A DNA stretch of 64,000 nt from Glossina fuscipes (taxonomy: Eukaryota > Arthropoda > Insecta > Diptera > Glossinidae), in the NCBI RefSeq assembly GCF_014805625.2, contig NW_023998414.1:24394496-24458495 (forward strand), read 5' to 3'. The notes beneath the pieces are model-generated. The model was not told the DNA's origin, did no database searches, and was given only the letters and a program-made list of their open reading frames with translations. Numbering within the stretch: the stretch's first letter is position 1; each line of letters begins with the position of its first letter. A program made the position numbers and the translations under genes. Positions 1 to 14,627 of this stretch are shown here, one piece after another.

Positions 1-1604
1 CCATCTGTTGTCTGCCCATGTAATCTTGTATTCAAACTACAGGTCACAATTTTTGAGAGCAGACAGACATGTTTAGGTGTGTTCCAAATTTGAAGCTGGC
101 TTGTTTCTGCCCCTTATTAAGGTATTGAAAAAAAGATTAAACTCTGATTCACTATAATTCGATACGAGTCAAGAATATATGCACTACATGCAATTTTGAT
201 GGTTAAAAAGCTTTTTTGGAGATAAAGATTGATTTTGTACATACTATGATATTGGGTAGGCGTGGCTGATTTTCTCAATATTTGTATAGGTACTATAGCA
301 TTGCTCATAGAATATGTCATCAAATTTTTGTAGGTTTATCTCTCGTAATTTGTGAGTAATAACGACGAGATCAATTTCTTCCCCCTTTGAAAACTCTTCT
401 CAGTATTATAGGCGTGTCCTTTTATCGATTTGGTATGATCTATCTCTATCAACTTGCATGCCCGTGCGGCAAGGACGATTACATAGACTTTACGCGGACG
501 CACGGATGGACAAATAGATACGCTTAAATATATATATATATATATATATATAGTTTATAGGGTCGCTGAAAAATGAATATAATATAAAAAAGCAAAAAAA
601 ATAAATAAATGAACTGAGAATAGTTTACGCGCGCCTTTGCAAAATTGCTAAATATCGAGTGGAGAATCTATTATAATTTAGTTTCTTTATCCGAACAAGT
701 TGTTTATGAAAACTCTTCGTTCATTCCTCTGATACGAGAGCAAGCAAAGAGAATCCCTACAACATTATCTCTCTCCTCTTATGTGTTTATGTCGTTGACT
801 ACTCAGCAAACTTTCTTAACAACTTTGCATATTTTACATCCCACCAGCAATTAGTTTCATTTCGTTGATACAAAGTCCAATCTACAACACAGTTGCGACA
901 TATATGAATACGAGCAAAAATGAAAATAAAAAACTAAAACTAGTTTATTTTAAAATTTTTTGTTATTCATAAAGTGCAAGAAATATTGAATTGAACGTAC
1001 AAGTCATTTGATATAAATATAAAGTAGAATTGTAGCGTAAACAGTTTTTCTTTTTCTTGTTTTTCGTTATCATTTATTTATTACGTACGTAATACGCGTG
1101 GCCACATTAACATTAATCATACATTGATCTATCAGCAGGCAACGCTTACCCAATGGTGTTATATAAAAGGGTCCAGTAAATCAATTATAAATATTTACAT
1201 TCAATTGAAAACGTGTATGTGAATGTGGAGATAGATAATCGCGTGTATGCTCATAAATATAAACACAGGGGCGTTTCTCTTACGGAAACTCAAACATAAA
1301 ATACATACGATTTTTCAAAATTTATATACAACGTAAGAAAATACATTCATATGGAGAATAATACAAATTCAAGGAAGCGAATATATTAGGTGCTTGCAAA
1401 AATTTTAGCCCGCGATTTTTTCGAATAAAAATGATGAAGAAATGGAAAATATCGGTGTGCATAACAATTAGATTCGATAAGTTTGACTTTCCTCCATCTA
1501 AAATAACCGGTTTCGATTTAATATTATTGATTTATTCAGCGTAGGCCCATGCCCCATCAAGGAATACTCAAAATTGTATTTTCGACTTCCATCACTTTTT
1601 TAAT
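1..1604. other. Gene-free region with dispersed repeat and TA microsatellite
   Basis: No convincing coding exon on either strand. About 230-530 resembles 60510-60960: both carry an 'aggcgtggc' core followed by a T-rich stretch and end near 'acggatgga', so both belong to one dispersed repeat family. A pure TA run lies at 529-552. The short open frames here show no recognisable domain. Confidence 0.6.
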
Positions 1605-2165
1605 GTGAAGCAATCTGCTGTGAAAGCCCACGTGGTGAAGTTACTTCGTCAAAGTCCAATTGTCAATTTTGTGAAAAAAAAAAACGGCTTGATGGGCGAA
1701 AACAGCTCGAAAAAAAAAAGAATTGCAAGACTTCTTGGACGAAAGCCCAGCTGAAACTCTCAAACAGCTTAGAAATTGATGGACAATTGATTAACTCTTT
1801 CTAGACGTTTACTTGCGATGGCAACGATCTAAAATGAGGAACAATGGTCACCTCGCAAATTGACTGAAAATCCCATTTCGAATCGTCTCAAAACCACAGT
1901 TACCTTGCAATGAAACCGTGAAAAAGAAAAGCTTTCTATAGCGTATTGTGACTGGCGAGGAAAAATGAATCTACTACGACAATCCCAAACACCCAAATCC
2001 CAAAAAAAAATCGTAGATTTGTCCAGAAGAGTCATTCACATCGACACTGAAGCTGGCTACAATATTGTAGCTGTGGATACGGTGGTAGTATGTTACGAGC
2101 TCCTAAAACCTCTTAAAATTGTTGTCAGAAAGGTGGGAAAAATTTGTAGAAAATAATGGAAAATA
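1605..2165 (+). pseudogene. Decayed mariner-family transposase
   Basis: Conceptual translation in shifting frames gives the mariner order of blocks. A KQSAVKAH-like helix-turn-helix start lies near 1610, a DESPAETLKQL-like block near 1735, and NEEQWSPRKLTENPISNRL at about 1838-1895. The RIVTGEEK..IYYDNPKHPK catalytic block follows at about 1940-1995, then a CYELLKP block near 2090, and a final ERWEKFVENNGKYFH-stop at about 2120-2170. Frameshifts and stops break the frame. Roughly 100 residues, including the 'HDNARPH'-type region, are missing between YELLKP and ERWEK, so this is an internally deleted, inactive copy. I could not delimit terminal inverted repeats. The family assignment rests on the TGDEKWIYYDNP and ERWEKV signatures of mariner transposases and is secure. 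The subfamily is not determined. Confidence 0.85.
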
Positions 2166-2585
2166 TTTTCATTAATATACACTGTACTCATACACATGCT
2201 TCTCAACGAATGCCTTTTTCAAATGAAAAATTGCCAAGATTTTTGAAAGCATCTAATAGAATTCTTGGGAATATTGTGAACGGAGTATAATTGACGATAT
2301 GATATATCATTTGTTTTTCAAATTCACTCAGGCAGTACGCATTATCTTAGGTTAAATTTGATACAATTCGAATATCTCGCACAGGGAGTGCGCCATTTTA
2401 GCGTTGTGAACGATAACTAGTTTTAAGAGAACACAATTTGTTTTCGTGATTTTTTATTCCAGAGCCCCACTCATCACTTTCGATTTACTACGTCTCTGTC
2501 GTATTGCTTGAAATACGACTGACAGTGTAAGTAAGTTCCGTGACTAATGCTGTTTATAGACTATCGCACTTATAGTACAAGAGTA

Positions 2586-2915
2586 TATTAAGTTTGTGCG
2601 GATGTATATAACATCTAGAAGAGCTTAACTTAAGAGAGACGCACTTTTCATTATTCGGGAAGTGATTCCGAGTCGATCTAAGCTTGACTGTTTGTCCATA
2701 TGTCCGTTGTGTAGGCTTGTGTTCAACCTACAACCCCTCAATTTTTAAGATATTTTAATGAGATTTGTTACACCGACTAGGCCTTTAGCCTAACAACGAA
2801 CGCTATTGCAAACAATTTCGCTCGGATTAATGTTTCAACCACTTCCCATGAAACGCCATATTTTGAAAAGTCATTGAATGAATAAGCGACGCGATGTAGG
2901 GTATTTTATTGTGAA
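2586..2915 (-). repeat. Reverse fragment of the 'gtagggtata' dispersed repeat
   Basis: Begins with 'gtatattaagtttgtgcgga', the reverse complement of the tail found at 12190-12220, and reaches a 'gtagggtatt' end. The internal 'gtgattccgagtcgatctaag' zone recurs almost unchanged near 22448. It is degenerate and non-coding. Confidence 0.55.
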
Positions 2916-5900
2916 CCGTAGCGCACTACAGTGGTTATATTCGTTTTTATAGCAAATGTGAAAACTCGTCTGATGCAAGTTAAGTTAAATCGATATTTGC
3001 GACAGCCTCTAGCTGCTATTAGGTCCTTTTTAATTTTTTCATCAATTATACGCATGTTTGCAAGCGAACCATAACCATAACCGTTTGCCGAATACTTAGT
3101 GAACCATTAAAATAAGAGCACATTCGCTAAGTTACACTTTTCGATATCGCTCTTCGCGACAATGAAAACGGCATCCACCGACAAACGGGTGGACAGAAAT
3201 ATCGAAATTCACTCAGAATTTTAGGTCGTTTATAAAAAATTTTATTTTGAAAATAAGAGTAATCAACTTCACCCAGTCCATATTACAGAGCCTGAAAATT
3301 TTCTTCTTTTACTTTTTTTTTTAATTTCTTAGCATAACGATGATGGATAGAAAAGATTCAGTCACATCTGCACATAATTTTCTCACTTATTCATCTATGG
3401 GATTTTTACTTTTCATTTACCGCAAATTTTTGTTAATTTATTAAGGTTTCTCTTAGCTTTTTTTTTTTTTTTTTTCTTTTAAGGTTATATATATAATAAG
3501 AAATAAATAACTAAATAGCACGCCACTGGTTATTCGACAGCTTCTTTACATTTTTTGTCTGATGAACTTTATACCAAATACTTTATAAGAATTAAGCGCC
3601 ATTTCGTTGCAATATTGAGTTTGAATTTCTCAAGAAAAACGTTGAGAATAATTTTCACATTAGCTGTGCGAGGTCTTTACAGTGCGTTACAACAATTTAG
3701 ACCTGTCATCTAAATTAAAACTTATTTTTAGAAAAATTTTATATGTAATGGAAAGTAAAATCGCAATATATAAGTGAATTTAATTGTGTAGTTAGGGAGT
3801 TGCGTGAAAAGAGAAGAATATAACAAGCGGAATTTTTTGAAAGCAGTCTGGAATTTCGAGTATGTAAAAGCCCCTAAATTGACAATGGCTATAAAAATAG
3901 CCAACAAGTAAACAAAATTTTGAATACCACTTTCAACATCACATCATTTATTAATATGTTTTAAGGAATCATTTTGTTTAAATTTGCCACAAGTTTTACG
4001 CAGGCGTGCTAGAATAGACGATCTAAACATCCAAGTACCTCATAACAGATATACGTTCAACAGTTTGAAAAACGTGTATAAAAGATCCCCAATTTTTATT
4101 TACATTTGTAATTTTATTCAATATTTAATGGATCTTCCGTAACGTGGTAGACTATAGGTCATGGAAATTTCGCTAAATTTGAATAAAATTTCTCAAGTTT
4201 CTTCTGTCGAAATTGTCACAGCTTCTTAGTTATAATAGGCCCGCAAAAACCAATCGTTAAAACTGCTCAATTCATCCAAACGGGCCGACTCACGGATACG
4301 ACTTAACCTACTATCAAATTTTTTTTGTTTGTGTACCATATTTTATTATGCTAGAAACAAGAACAATTTGAAATCTAAATTGTATAGATGTCTCTCCAAA
4401 GGTCAACTTGTACGCATGTACGCATCTACGCAGTGAATCTATTAAGTGCTTATCAAAGTTATATACGAGACAATATACGAGATTTTTCAAAAGCAGCCGA
4501 TTAGTTAACATACGACGAACGGTCAGAAATATGAACATGACTTAATCGACTAGCAATATTATTTTTACGATTAATATATATGTAATCAAAAAAGTGTCTG
4601 TTATGAGATCTTTAAAGCGTATAACAAACGTTTTTCATACCGAACTTGGTGGCACGTTGCGTCATCTTCTACAAGCTATACGTCAGCTGGGGACAACGAA
4701 CGGTTCTTACAATGTGTCCGAAATTTTATGCTATTGAGATTGTCATTGGCCCTTACTAATCACTTTGTTTCAATGAAAGAGATCCCGCTCCGTCGATGTG
4801 ATATCGCACAACAAGATGATTTACCTTCTTAATGAAACCAGTGGGCTAACCTAACTCTTTCTTGATCTATGAATACGACGAGCACTTATCATCACGTTGT
4901 TATATTCAGGCAGTTTCAGATCCTGTTTCAACGAAAAGCAGCACCAATACTTAAACTGCTTACAGGCGCGAGACTATTTTTACACAAGTTACATTTTTGA
5001 TGAAATTTTGAATTGAGCGGAAATATCTAGGCTAAGGGAAAAGCAGAATAAGTGTAGCAAACAGTTATATCGAGATATATGATCTTTCGAGAAAGAGAGA
5101 AGAAAAGAGGGCTCATGTGTTATGGTACAGTCTCGCTGAAAACAAGTGTCTATATCCATATGTTATCCATATGTTAAGTAGAAGCCAAAGCAAATCAGTT
5201 AACATTCTAGCTGTCAAACCAGTAGTTTTTTCGAAAAGATACGACCTAATCACCGTACCAAACTCCCGCCCCATGCGATTGAAAACGTTGTTCGACATTT
5301 GCAGCCCGTAATGAGCGAATGTATAAGGGAAGTATTTGAATGTATTCTACCCATTATTTGTGATAGAATCGCGTGGCGAGATGAAATGTGACGATAACTC
5401 AAATAATATCAATGACGCCTCTTGTTGAAGTAGCTTTCACACATTATAAGCGAGATGAAAATCGAAAGGAGTCGAACATATCGAGCACGTTGGTTATTCA
5501 TTCGATTTTCTCTTTTCATATTCCCCCTTATATCATATGATCAAAATATAGCAAACAGTATATAGTATATAGTATATAGTATTTATTTATCATTAATCAT
5601 GTATAGGCGGAACGCACTGTACTTAGACTATGCTTAGGCATAAAATTAACTTGAAATAATGGCTATAGAATATTGCTATGGCTTTGCACATCTTTCCTTG
5701 TGCTTGTTGCGTTTATCATTGCTTCTAATTGAATGTTGTTATCAATTTTATTAAAAATAAATAATGCTTGACGTCAACAAGCAATAATAAATAATATTCA
5801 TAAGAGCGACAGTGTGAAAGATCAGAAGCTAGCTGCTGTGCGGACGGAAAAAGCGATGGTAAGGGAAGAGCAATTTATTGAAATAAAATGAAAAGAAGAC

Positions 5901-6126
5901 AAGGCAACAACAAAAAATTCTATTGTTTAATTTAGCGAAGCTAAAAAACTTTAAAAATCTCCTCAATTAAACTTTGGGTTAAGTGATAAGAAATATTTGC
6001 CAAACAAAGGAATGCGGATTATGATTACAGTGACCAGCAAAAATGTACAAATAAATAAATAAAAGCGAAAGAGGCCAATGGATTTTACTCTGACGCGTAG
6101 TCACACAAATAAATTAAAAACAAAAG

Positions 6127-6158
6127 AATATATATATATCTATATATATATATATATA
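6127..6158. repeat. (TA)n microsatellite
   Basis: Nearly pure TA dinucleotide run broken by one C, 350 bp upstream of the pdgy start codon. Confidence 0.85.
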
Positions 6159-6284
6159 GATGTATCTACGTATGTATATATGCATGTATATAATTGTTAC
6201 TTTACCAATAACATCTGTTTGCCAATGTTTGAGTTGCATTTTATAAATGCCTGCTAGCTAATGACGGCATAAACACTGAATCTT

Positions 6285-6290
6285 TCAGTT
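6285..6290 (+). promoter_or_regulatory. Candidate initiator (TCAGTT) for pdgy
   Basis: A perfect arthropod Inr (TCAGTT, putative +1 at 6287) lies 215 bp upstream of the pdgy ATG. A TATAAA at 6242-6247 is about 45 bp upstream of it, too far to be a standard TATA box. No clear DPE sits at +28. The intervening leader contains poly-T and ATT tracts. Position and motif are the only support, so the start site is a guess. Confidence 0.3.
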
Positions 6291-6432
6291 GGTGCCAGTT
6301 GAGTGTGGACACGTATTGAGTAAAGACGTGTTGCGTGGGCTTATGAAATAATTCAGATAAAGTGTTTTTTTTTTTCCTTTCGTTTCGCTTGTAATATTAT
6401 TTATTTACTTATTTATTATTATTATTATTACT

Positions 6433-6463
<31 letters not shown>

Positions 6464-6501
6464 TACTTTCTATTGTGATTTTCATTTTCGACTAAGTTAA
6501 G

Positions 6502-6813
6502 ATGCGTTCTTCAACTATTCGTTTATCGACTCAAGGTCTATTTGTTGTGCGAAATAGTTGTAAAAAATCATCTAATGCCACACAGTTAGTACGTTGCATT
6601 ACTACTAAAAGCGTTCAAGTGAATAATACAAACAAAGTCGAACCGAATTTAAAAAATAATAATAAAAATAAAACTAACGACAAATATTTGCGTTATACCA
6701 GTGAGGAGGGCTACTATAAGACATCACCTTACGAACCGGTAGCAAGCTTAAACACCACTTTGGATAAATATGTTTGGCGCAATTTAAAAAAATGGCAAAA
6801 TAACGTGGCTGCG
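6502..6813 (+). CDS. pdgy: pdgy exon 1: mitochondrial leader and N-terminal start
   Basis: Codes for residues 1-104. The ATG is the first in frame and is followed by a basic, Ser/Thr-rich leader, an Asn/Lys-rich low-complexity linker and then a GYYKTSPYEP...YVWRNLKKW block typical of the start of insect 4CL-like synthetases. The donor is GCG|GTAAGT, phase 0. The open frame runs on about 100 nt into the intron through an A-rich stretch that is not coding. Confidence 0.88.
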
Positions 6814-9800
6814 GTAAGTGGGTTAAATGGAAAAGTAAAAAAGCCACAGCAAGAAAAAAGAAAAAAAAAAAAAACAAGACATACAAGTAAGAAAACTATG
6901 TTCACCTTAATGTAAGCCTTGGTTATCCACCACCTGAATGAAATATTCATTCGACAGAATTCATATACTCAGTCTAGTCACTCAAGTTATAGTCTTATGC
7001 ACCGAATGTTCGCAGGAAATTAATCTATCTATCAATGTTATTTGTCTTAATATTATATTATATTGCCTGATTATCGAGATAAATAAAAAAAAAAATAAAA
7101 AATTAAAAAAAAGATTTGTTCATCTACGTCCGAATCGGGAACAAATATCTATCTCATAGCTCAAGTGAAGTCAAGAAACATTTGCTGTAGGTGCTAGTTG
7201 TAATCTATCCGATCGCCGTCCTTTTACACGACTGTACATTCATAATAGACACTACGTTTAGTTTGTAAGTTGCATTGTATTCTTAAGCTGCACTTATCTT
7301 TATTAGCATCATAGGTTGATTTTTAATTTTCTTATTAAATCAAAATATTTATCCTAAATTAGAACGTGTCAGATCAATGTTTGTGGCTATGCAAGTTTCA
7401 ATAATGGACGAGGACAGATGGACTGACAGAAGTGGTTGAAACGGCTCAGTATCTCGCATAATGACAGCTTTCTGAATATTATAAGCGAAATGAAAAAATC
7501 AAAAATAATTTCATGTGTCAGAGCAAAATTTTTATATAAAAATTCCCTATGAAATTCTCATATGACTGCAGCAAATATCAGCTCAATATTGCAATATTTC
7601 TCACAAATTACTGATACAAGGTAACTTTTGACTTTGTTTCAGTTCTAGATTCCTAACTTTGGACATTTTGAGCCGTACCAATTTTAAGAGATTACTTGCG
7701 AGTACTCTTCTTCGATGGCAGTCCTGGTAGCGTTTTGAAAGAAAGGAAAGCATCTATGAATTTGACCGTCTCAGTTTGAAAATGATCACTTTCTCTATGC
7801 ACTTTGGAATACTCTGAGGTATATTTTTGTGAGTCTTGCAAACAATGTACCTCCATTCGTCGAGGGTAGGTCTACGAAGAAAGATATTCTAGTCGGCTTA
7901 GTAGGCATTTTTTAGTACACATTTTGCATATAGGATGGATACTCCCTTCTTTCGATATGCATCGTAGGCGTTTCAAATCATATTTCCATGCAATTCAATG
8001 AACAAACAATTCATAACCAATTGTATAAATGAAAGGTAATACTTGCAGGTGAACCCTTCGTCCAACTTAATTCATTTTTAAACTCAATGTTTAGTTTTTT
8101 TTTTTTTTTTAGATAAATTTCGCTAGCTAATCGAAAGCGCTAAATTAATGATCCTAGAGATCCTAAGACTGTAATTTAGGACGAAAATGAAAATTTATCA
8201 GGTTCCTGGTAATTGTGAACGGGCTTAGGAGCGAATTTGAATCATTTTCGGACTTAACGAAAATAATAAGAAATTTTGTCTTTCTTTTGAATAAAGTTCT
8301 TGTAGATGCAATTGGTATAAATGAAAAGCCAGGCAGAAAAGAAAGAATGTCTAAATTGATTCTACTCCAAACTTTGCTTCTTTCTAGCGTTACAAACTTT
8401 GAGCAAATCTAGCAAATCCCTTAGTGATGAGTTTGATAAAACACTACCCGCAGCTCTATAGCATGTCATACAAGCAAAGTCATACTACGTGTCTACGTAT
8501 ATAAATTCGGTTATTAAGTGATAAATAATAGTTAGTACACACACTTACAGAGACAAGTTGATAACTGTTCTATATTCATAATCATATGCGATTTGCATGT
8601 ACAAGCGACGTTCGCAGCCAGTTGTGTACAAATGCACAATGTACGCGAGACAGCCGACGTCTCACCGATAAGTATAACTGGCTGCTAATGCTTAAAAATA
8701 GATTGAAGAAAAGATTCATGCACACACCTTAACTCATATTAACTTAATGACAGAAAATTGGATTGATCATAGATGTCAGTCAGGGAACCCGTAATCCAAT
8801 CTAGTGCCAATGCACAACACAGATTGGAAAACAATGAATTGGACGAAAGCAAAAAAAAAAAAAAAAGAACAATATTCTAAGAACATCGTAGTAGGACAAG
8901 GTCAATCATTGAATACCCTACACTAAGTCGTCTAATACATTTAATCGCTCGTTCTGGTGATAATACATCAGAAATTACACATTATTTTCATGCGAAGGCA
9001 TACTTTTCATGACAGCCCGCATATTTAAGTATGGCCATGACGTGATCCAAATTCAGCGAATTTAATTTATTTCTCAAATATTTTGTTATTTTTCAGTTTC
9101 CGCCATAGAAACCTAGAAATTATACTTTTTCCCCTATAACGACTTTTCAAAATAAGACATCGTATAGGGAGGGAGCGAAAAAGTGGACCCATTCGAACCC
9201 TTTTTAACAAAGTTCGTGCTTCAATCCCAATTATTGCGAGCTTTTCTAGGTTGAACACAAATTTACTTGAACAGACGGAAAGAGGGGCACACATCAATTA
9301 GTATAAGAAAAGCTCTGTCTATCTTTAATCCCTTCTGGGAGTCACATACTGGGTACCGCACAAACTTAATACACCTTGTATACCATAAGTGGTTGCGTGT
9401 AGAGTATAAAAAACGAAAGCAAGTTAAAAGCGAAAACATAACACTATTGAAATGTGTGAGAATGGTTTTCGACATATCTCACAATCAAAATTACAAACCC
9501 ATTAGAATGCCCTACGAATACGATTATATATTTTGCGAGTCGAAAAACAAGGCTTGAATTCTCGCACTCGATATCCACCTCACTCATGTGGCGAGACATG
9601 GATACGATACAATCTCGTTTCATCAGATAATGGCTTTCGAATCCTTTCAAATCGTCAGAAGTTCATGATTCAACAAATTGTTTGTGATACCATTGGCTTG
9701 TGAATGACAAAATAAACGCAAGAAAGAAGAAACTAAGAAAAGTTTCTAATAACCTAAATACATTATTTCATGTTTTTCTTCTTCCTGAAAAATATATATA

Positions 9801-12800
9801 TGAATAAATTACCATTAAAGATTGCTGCATAAAATTCCTCTCAGGTATTTTGTATTCTAACGGCCACTGTCATATGAGAAAAAGTTTGTATTTCACGCAA
9901 ATGATTTCACAAAACCGGCACAAAACTTGATGATTTATGATCTAGATATCGATTATAATATATCGATTATTTCTATTTATAATTGTTTTTTACATACGCT
10001 TCTTCTTCATGGCATTTATCTTATTACTTTCACTTCGATATTATCATGAAAAATTCGTTGAACATGCACCGAATAAAACAACAAGTTGATAATATCGTAA
10101 TTTGAGTTTTGAACGCGACTGCATTCAATATCGAAAGCGGTAACTCGTCCTCTCTTCTCTTGCAAGCTAGATGAGTGAACTAGTTCACGCATGGCACCCG
10201 ACCTAAACCATACAAATCTGAATATATAACTAACTATATGCAAGTAGACAGACTTAACAATTGTCAATGTCAAATTAATGAAGTCGGGTGTTGACGGTGT
10301 AGATAGAGACTTTTAAAAATGTAGGAATAATTTGCATCAATCATATTAACTTTACAATAGGGAAGACATATGGAATGACTAGATTCCTTTGCCACAGTCG
10401 GATATTGTTACATAAAAGTTTTTCTAATTCCAACGCTAGTTTTCAGCTTCAAACTGCACGTAAGTTGCAAGTACGCAATCAAACGAAAACTTACTCCGCT
10501 ACGTGTATAGCATAAAAATAAATGAACATTTCGCCCAATTATGTCAAACGTTATTATCCTTATTTAAATCGTTCTCAAAATCATTGTATATAGAGGACAC
10601 AGTGTCAGTCTAAAGTTTACACTATCAGGCAAAAGCCATCGCATCAGGCTAGTAAAATATTCCTTTGTAATGTACGAGCGTCAGACTTGTATTCATCTTG
10701 TTCGCGAGCGTAAGCTTAGCTTGCATGTTCTCACATATCAACCTCAACCTCAACCTTACATGCTTTACGACCAAGATTGTAAAGTATTTTACCCGATAAT
10801 TGTGATGCATTTCTTTATTGATTGCATCGATTTTACCTCTTTTCATATTTTATTGCAGTATTTTATTAATTATATTTATTTGTGTAATGGAATCGCGATG
10901 AAATCTGATCATCATCTGTTCGCAGGACTTTATAATTTTGATTAGTTATCTCTTAATATAAATATTTAAGTCCATAAAAGTTACGATCTTCTTGGCTGCT
11001 GAGCTTAACTTGCAGGTATTTCTCACTTATTTAGCTATTCGCTTATCATACTGTGTGACCTTAAGTATCGAGCCCACAAGTATATTATCACAAACACATT
11101 AAGATATTCACCTTAAATACTTATCTAGCTGCTCGATTGCCTTATTTTTAGGGACACTTAAGTTTTCATTAATCACTTTCTCTTCTCCTTCCTTCCATAC
11201 ATCGATTCATACAGTAATCTTAATGAGGCGTAAGCTATTTTACAATTGATATATGATAACATCTGGGTCTGTGGATGTTAAACTCTAATCCCAAGAAGCT
11301 AAAGAAGTTATATTTTCCTACGATCGTAGGGTAGTCTAATATATATTATAAACGACTTTTATTCTTACCATTTCAAGTGGATGTTAAAATAAAATAAATA
11401 AAAACATTATAGTCGGGCAAAGCCGACTATTAATTGTCCTACATCACATTGTCTAAGCCAGTTCTTATTTTTATTATTGAACACAAAAATTATATCTTAT
11501 TTCTATATATAGGAATATTTTTCATGTGCGCATTTACGGAGAAGCGAGCTCAACACGCAACCTAATGTAGTACAAGTTAAATTCTTACATGGCGCAGGAT
11601 CTAAATAAATAGGCGTAGATGATCCAAATGCTGCATAGTTCATTTTGTATTATTATTAGTCAATTTTCTTTCTTTTCTGCTCTACTTTGTGAAGATCCTT
11701 ATTAGGATAGGATCCAGAAAATAGGCCGAGATCCTCCAAATTTGGCATAGTCAATTTTTTTATGTGAAATTATTACTACTAACTGATCTTCATCAGCAGC
11801 AGTATTGCAAATTAGATCCTTCGGTCGTATGGACTTCAGTTTTCGTTATATAAGAGGGAGTTTAAAAAATTTCCCCAGCCGCTCCAAAGTTTTCATATTA
11901 ATTTAGAATGCCAAAAACCTTATACTTAGCCACTTTTGCCAAAAATGCAATTTTTTTGCGAGAAAGTGGATCGATCCGGACAACCTTCACTAGTGTTTGT
12001 TCTTGGAACAGAAAACATCACTGTACCAAAATTCATTGGAATATCTTAAAACTCGATCAACTTGAACACAAATTTACATCAACAGTTATCAGACGGACAG
12101 AAGGACAGACAGTCTTAGATCAATTCGGGTTATGATTCTAAATCGATCGATATAATAAAAAAGGTGGGTCTACTTTAAGCCCTTCTGCGTGTTGCATACG
12201 ACCGCATTAACTTAATATACCCTCTAGCCCAAGTGGTGTAGGGTATAAATAGCATCATAGTAATGAATGAATTTCTAAAAGAAAATAAAAAAAAAAAAAA
12301 AAAAAAAAAATTGAAAATAATTTATTTTTAAAATAATAAACAATTGAATAAACAATTTTTCGTTTTAAATAAATCTTATATATGTCCGATCATGCTGATC
12401 ACACACATTTCTTAATTTATTGTAATTTATTGTGATGATGATCGCCAGCAAAAGCCAACAAAAAGACAGACAAACAAAGTGCTATAATCCTTACTGTCAA
12501 AAATGCAATACCAGCGGCACATGTGCGGAATAGAGAGACAATAAGAACGAAAAGAATGGAAAAAAAACGAATTAAGTGAAAACATTATAACTGAATGAGG
12601 CGCAGCATTAAATACCTTACATCAATTCGCTTAATAAACAATTCGTCATTTATTTCGATGATAAAATACCGATAATTATATCTTGGCTCCATGTAAGGAC
12701 TAACTATTTTTCATGAAAATCCTTATTTAAGAGCAGATGGAATCAGGATGTGTGCTGCTAACGTGGCTCGAATTTACTGAAACGCATTCTTCTTTCATTT

Positions 12801-14587
12801 TCACTATGAAATTGCTAAAAATTCGACTTTATTGTAATGTCGTAAGAAAATGAACGAACTACGTAGTCCAAATTCAATGCAATTAATATTTCTATCGAAA
12901 TTTGACCGAAATATATGTCGAAATGTCTTTAAATATTATTATGCCGGATGGGGTTGAATACGAAAAACACGGCATGGCACACCCATCGACATATATGCAA
13001 GCTTTAATCGATTGAAAAAATCTTTGTGAATGCTATACACATTCGCACAAATTTATTATATACTGTACCATGCACAAGTCGTGTACACGGTATAAAAATA
13101 ATTGTTAGAGTGACGGGTGGACGGTGACAACGGTGACGGGACCGAAGAGCAGTCAGCGTAAAGTTTATTTTCGTATGCCTTTCATTGATAACGATTGAAA
13201 TTGAGAGTGTTTTACTTATTTCCTATTAAATGTTTCATTTTTCATTCGCATAAATTCGCAATAAAAATATTCATTTTGTATTCAAGTTGCTCTTTTTCTC
13301 ATTAACAGATCGATATTGTAAACGGTCGTCAGTACACATTTGCGGAATTGCGGGATTGTAGCGCCGCTTTAGCCATACGTTTACAAAGGAAATTTAAATT
13401 GTTAAAGGGCGATGTTTTGGCGATTTGTTTACCAAATGTACCCGAATATCCTGGCGCGATATTGGGTGCAATTGAAGCTGGCCTCACCATAACGACAGTC
13501 AATCCATTATACACATCTGGTAATTGATTTCATTTTATTTCGTTGAAAGCTTAAAATTTGAAATAAGATTTCAATTCATATGATTGGACTTTGATCAAGG
13601 TAACTAAACGATATCTAAGTCTAGATGAATACACACACAAGCACTTAGATGCATTTATCTACACATTTATATACACGCAAGTAGATATGATAAAGTGATT
13701 GCAAAACAAACCAAAAACAAAACAAAAACAAAAGTCAAAGATAGTTTATAAAATTAAACAAATTCAGAGCGAAACTTGATTATCTACTACATGCAAAAAA
13801 ACATGAACGATCAAATGACGTTAAGTTAAGTAAATAAGGTGAAGGCTCTAAACACACACACACACGCACACACACACACACACACTTAAACTAAATATAA
13901 AATTTTCCCTTCAATTAATCGATTTGATGGATAGACTTTTTAAAAAAAAAAACAAAAGAAGGCAATCCACGCGAATAGTGCGAGCAAAACCCTCCACAAA
14001 CGTTACTATCAATAATTTTTATATTTGTTGGAAATTATGTAAAAAACTGTTCTTGCAGGAAATATCAACGAATCGCGTATTCAGACTAAACGATTCCATC
14101 TCTTTTCTTCTAGACATTATTTAAAAAGTGCTTAAGTAACCGCCTCTAACATAATACATAATAAGTCTCGTTTGATTAACTATGATCACTTATATCAGCT
14201 TTCGGGCTCAAAAACAAACCCATATTCAACCAGTTTACTTTGCGGTTTATTGTCGCTACTCATGATTACAGTTTCGCTAAGTTAATGGCTTGGCAAAAAG
14301 CCATAAAACAAATCTTGTTTTCCTCTTAAAAAATAAATGCAAAAAATTGTCGTTAAATGAATAAAGCGGCGCAAATATGTGTTTTGAAACTTTTCGCCTA
14401 TATCTTCGCGATTAGTTATTAATTAATATCGCAAGTAGCGATCTCATTGACTGCGACCTGTGAATACAACCAATAGTTTATCAGCTATCGATTTTTTTTA
14501 TAAACATATTTAAAAAATAGGCAAGACAAAGAGTAAGAGTCTAATAAGAGATCGTTTTAAATTGTTTTCAATTACGTCATCACAGCT

Positions 14588-14627
<40 letters not shown>

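Larger units (their letters stand above)
2166..6284. other. Intergenic region upstream of pdgy
   Basis: No supported gene. About 2586-2915 is a reverse-oriented fragment of the dispersed repeat described at 11403-12249. It shares the 'taagtttgtgcggatgta' edge and a 'gtagggtatt' edge near 2896. Poly-T tracts occur near 3460, and a TA-rich tract lies at 6127-6158. The two overlapping open frames at 5113-5311 on opposite strands have no domain and look accidental. Confidence 0.55.

Noticed and set aside
5113..5311. Overlapping open frames on both strands
   Set aside because: Mutual shadows of about 60 codons without motifs, and no splice or promoter context.
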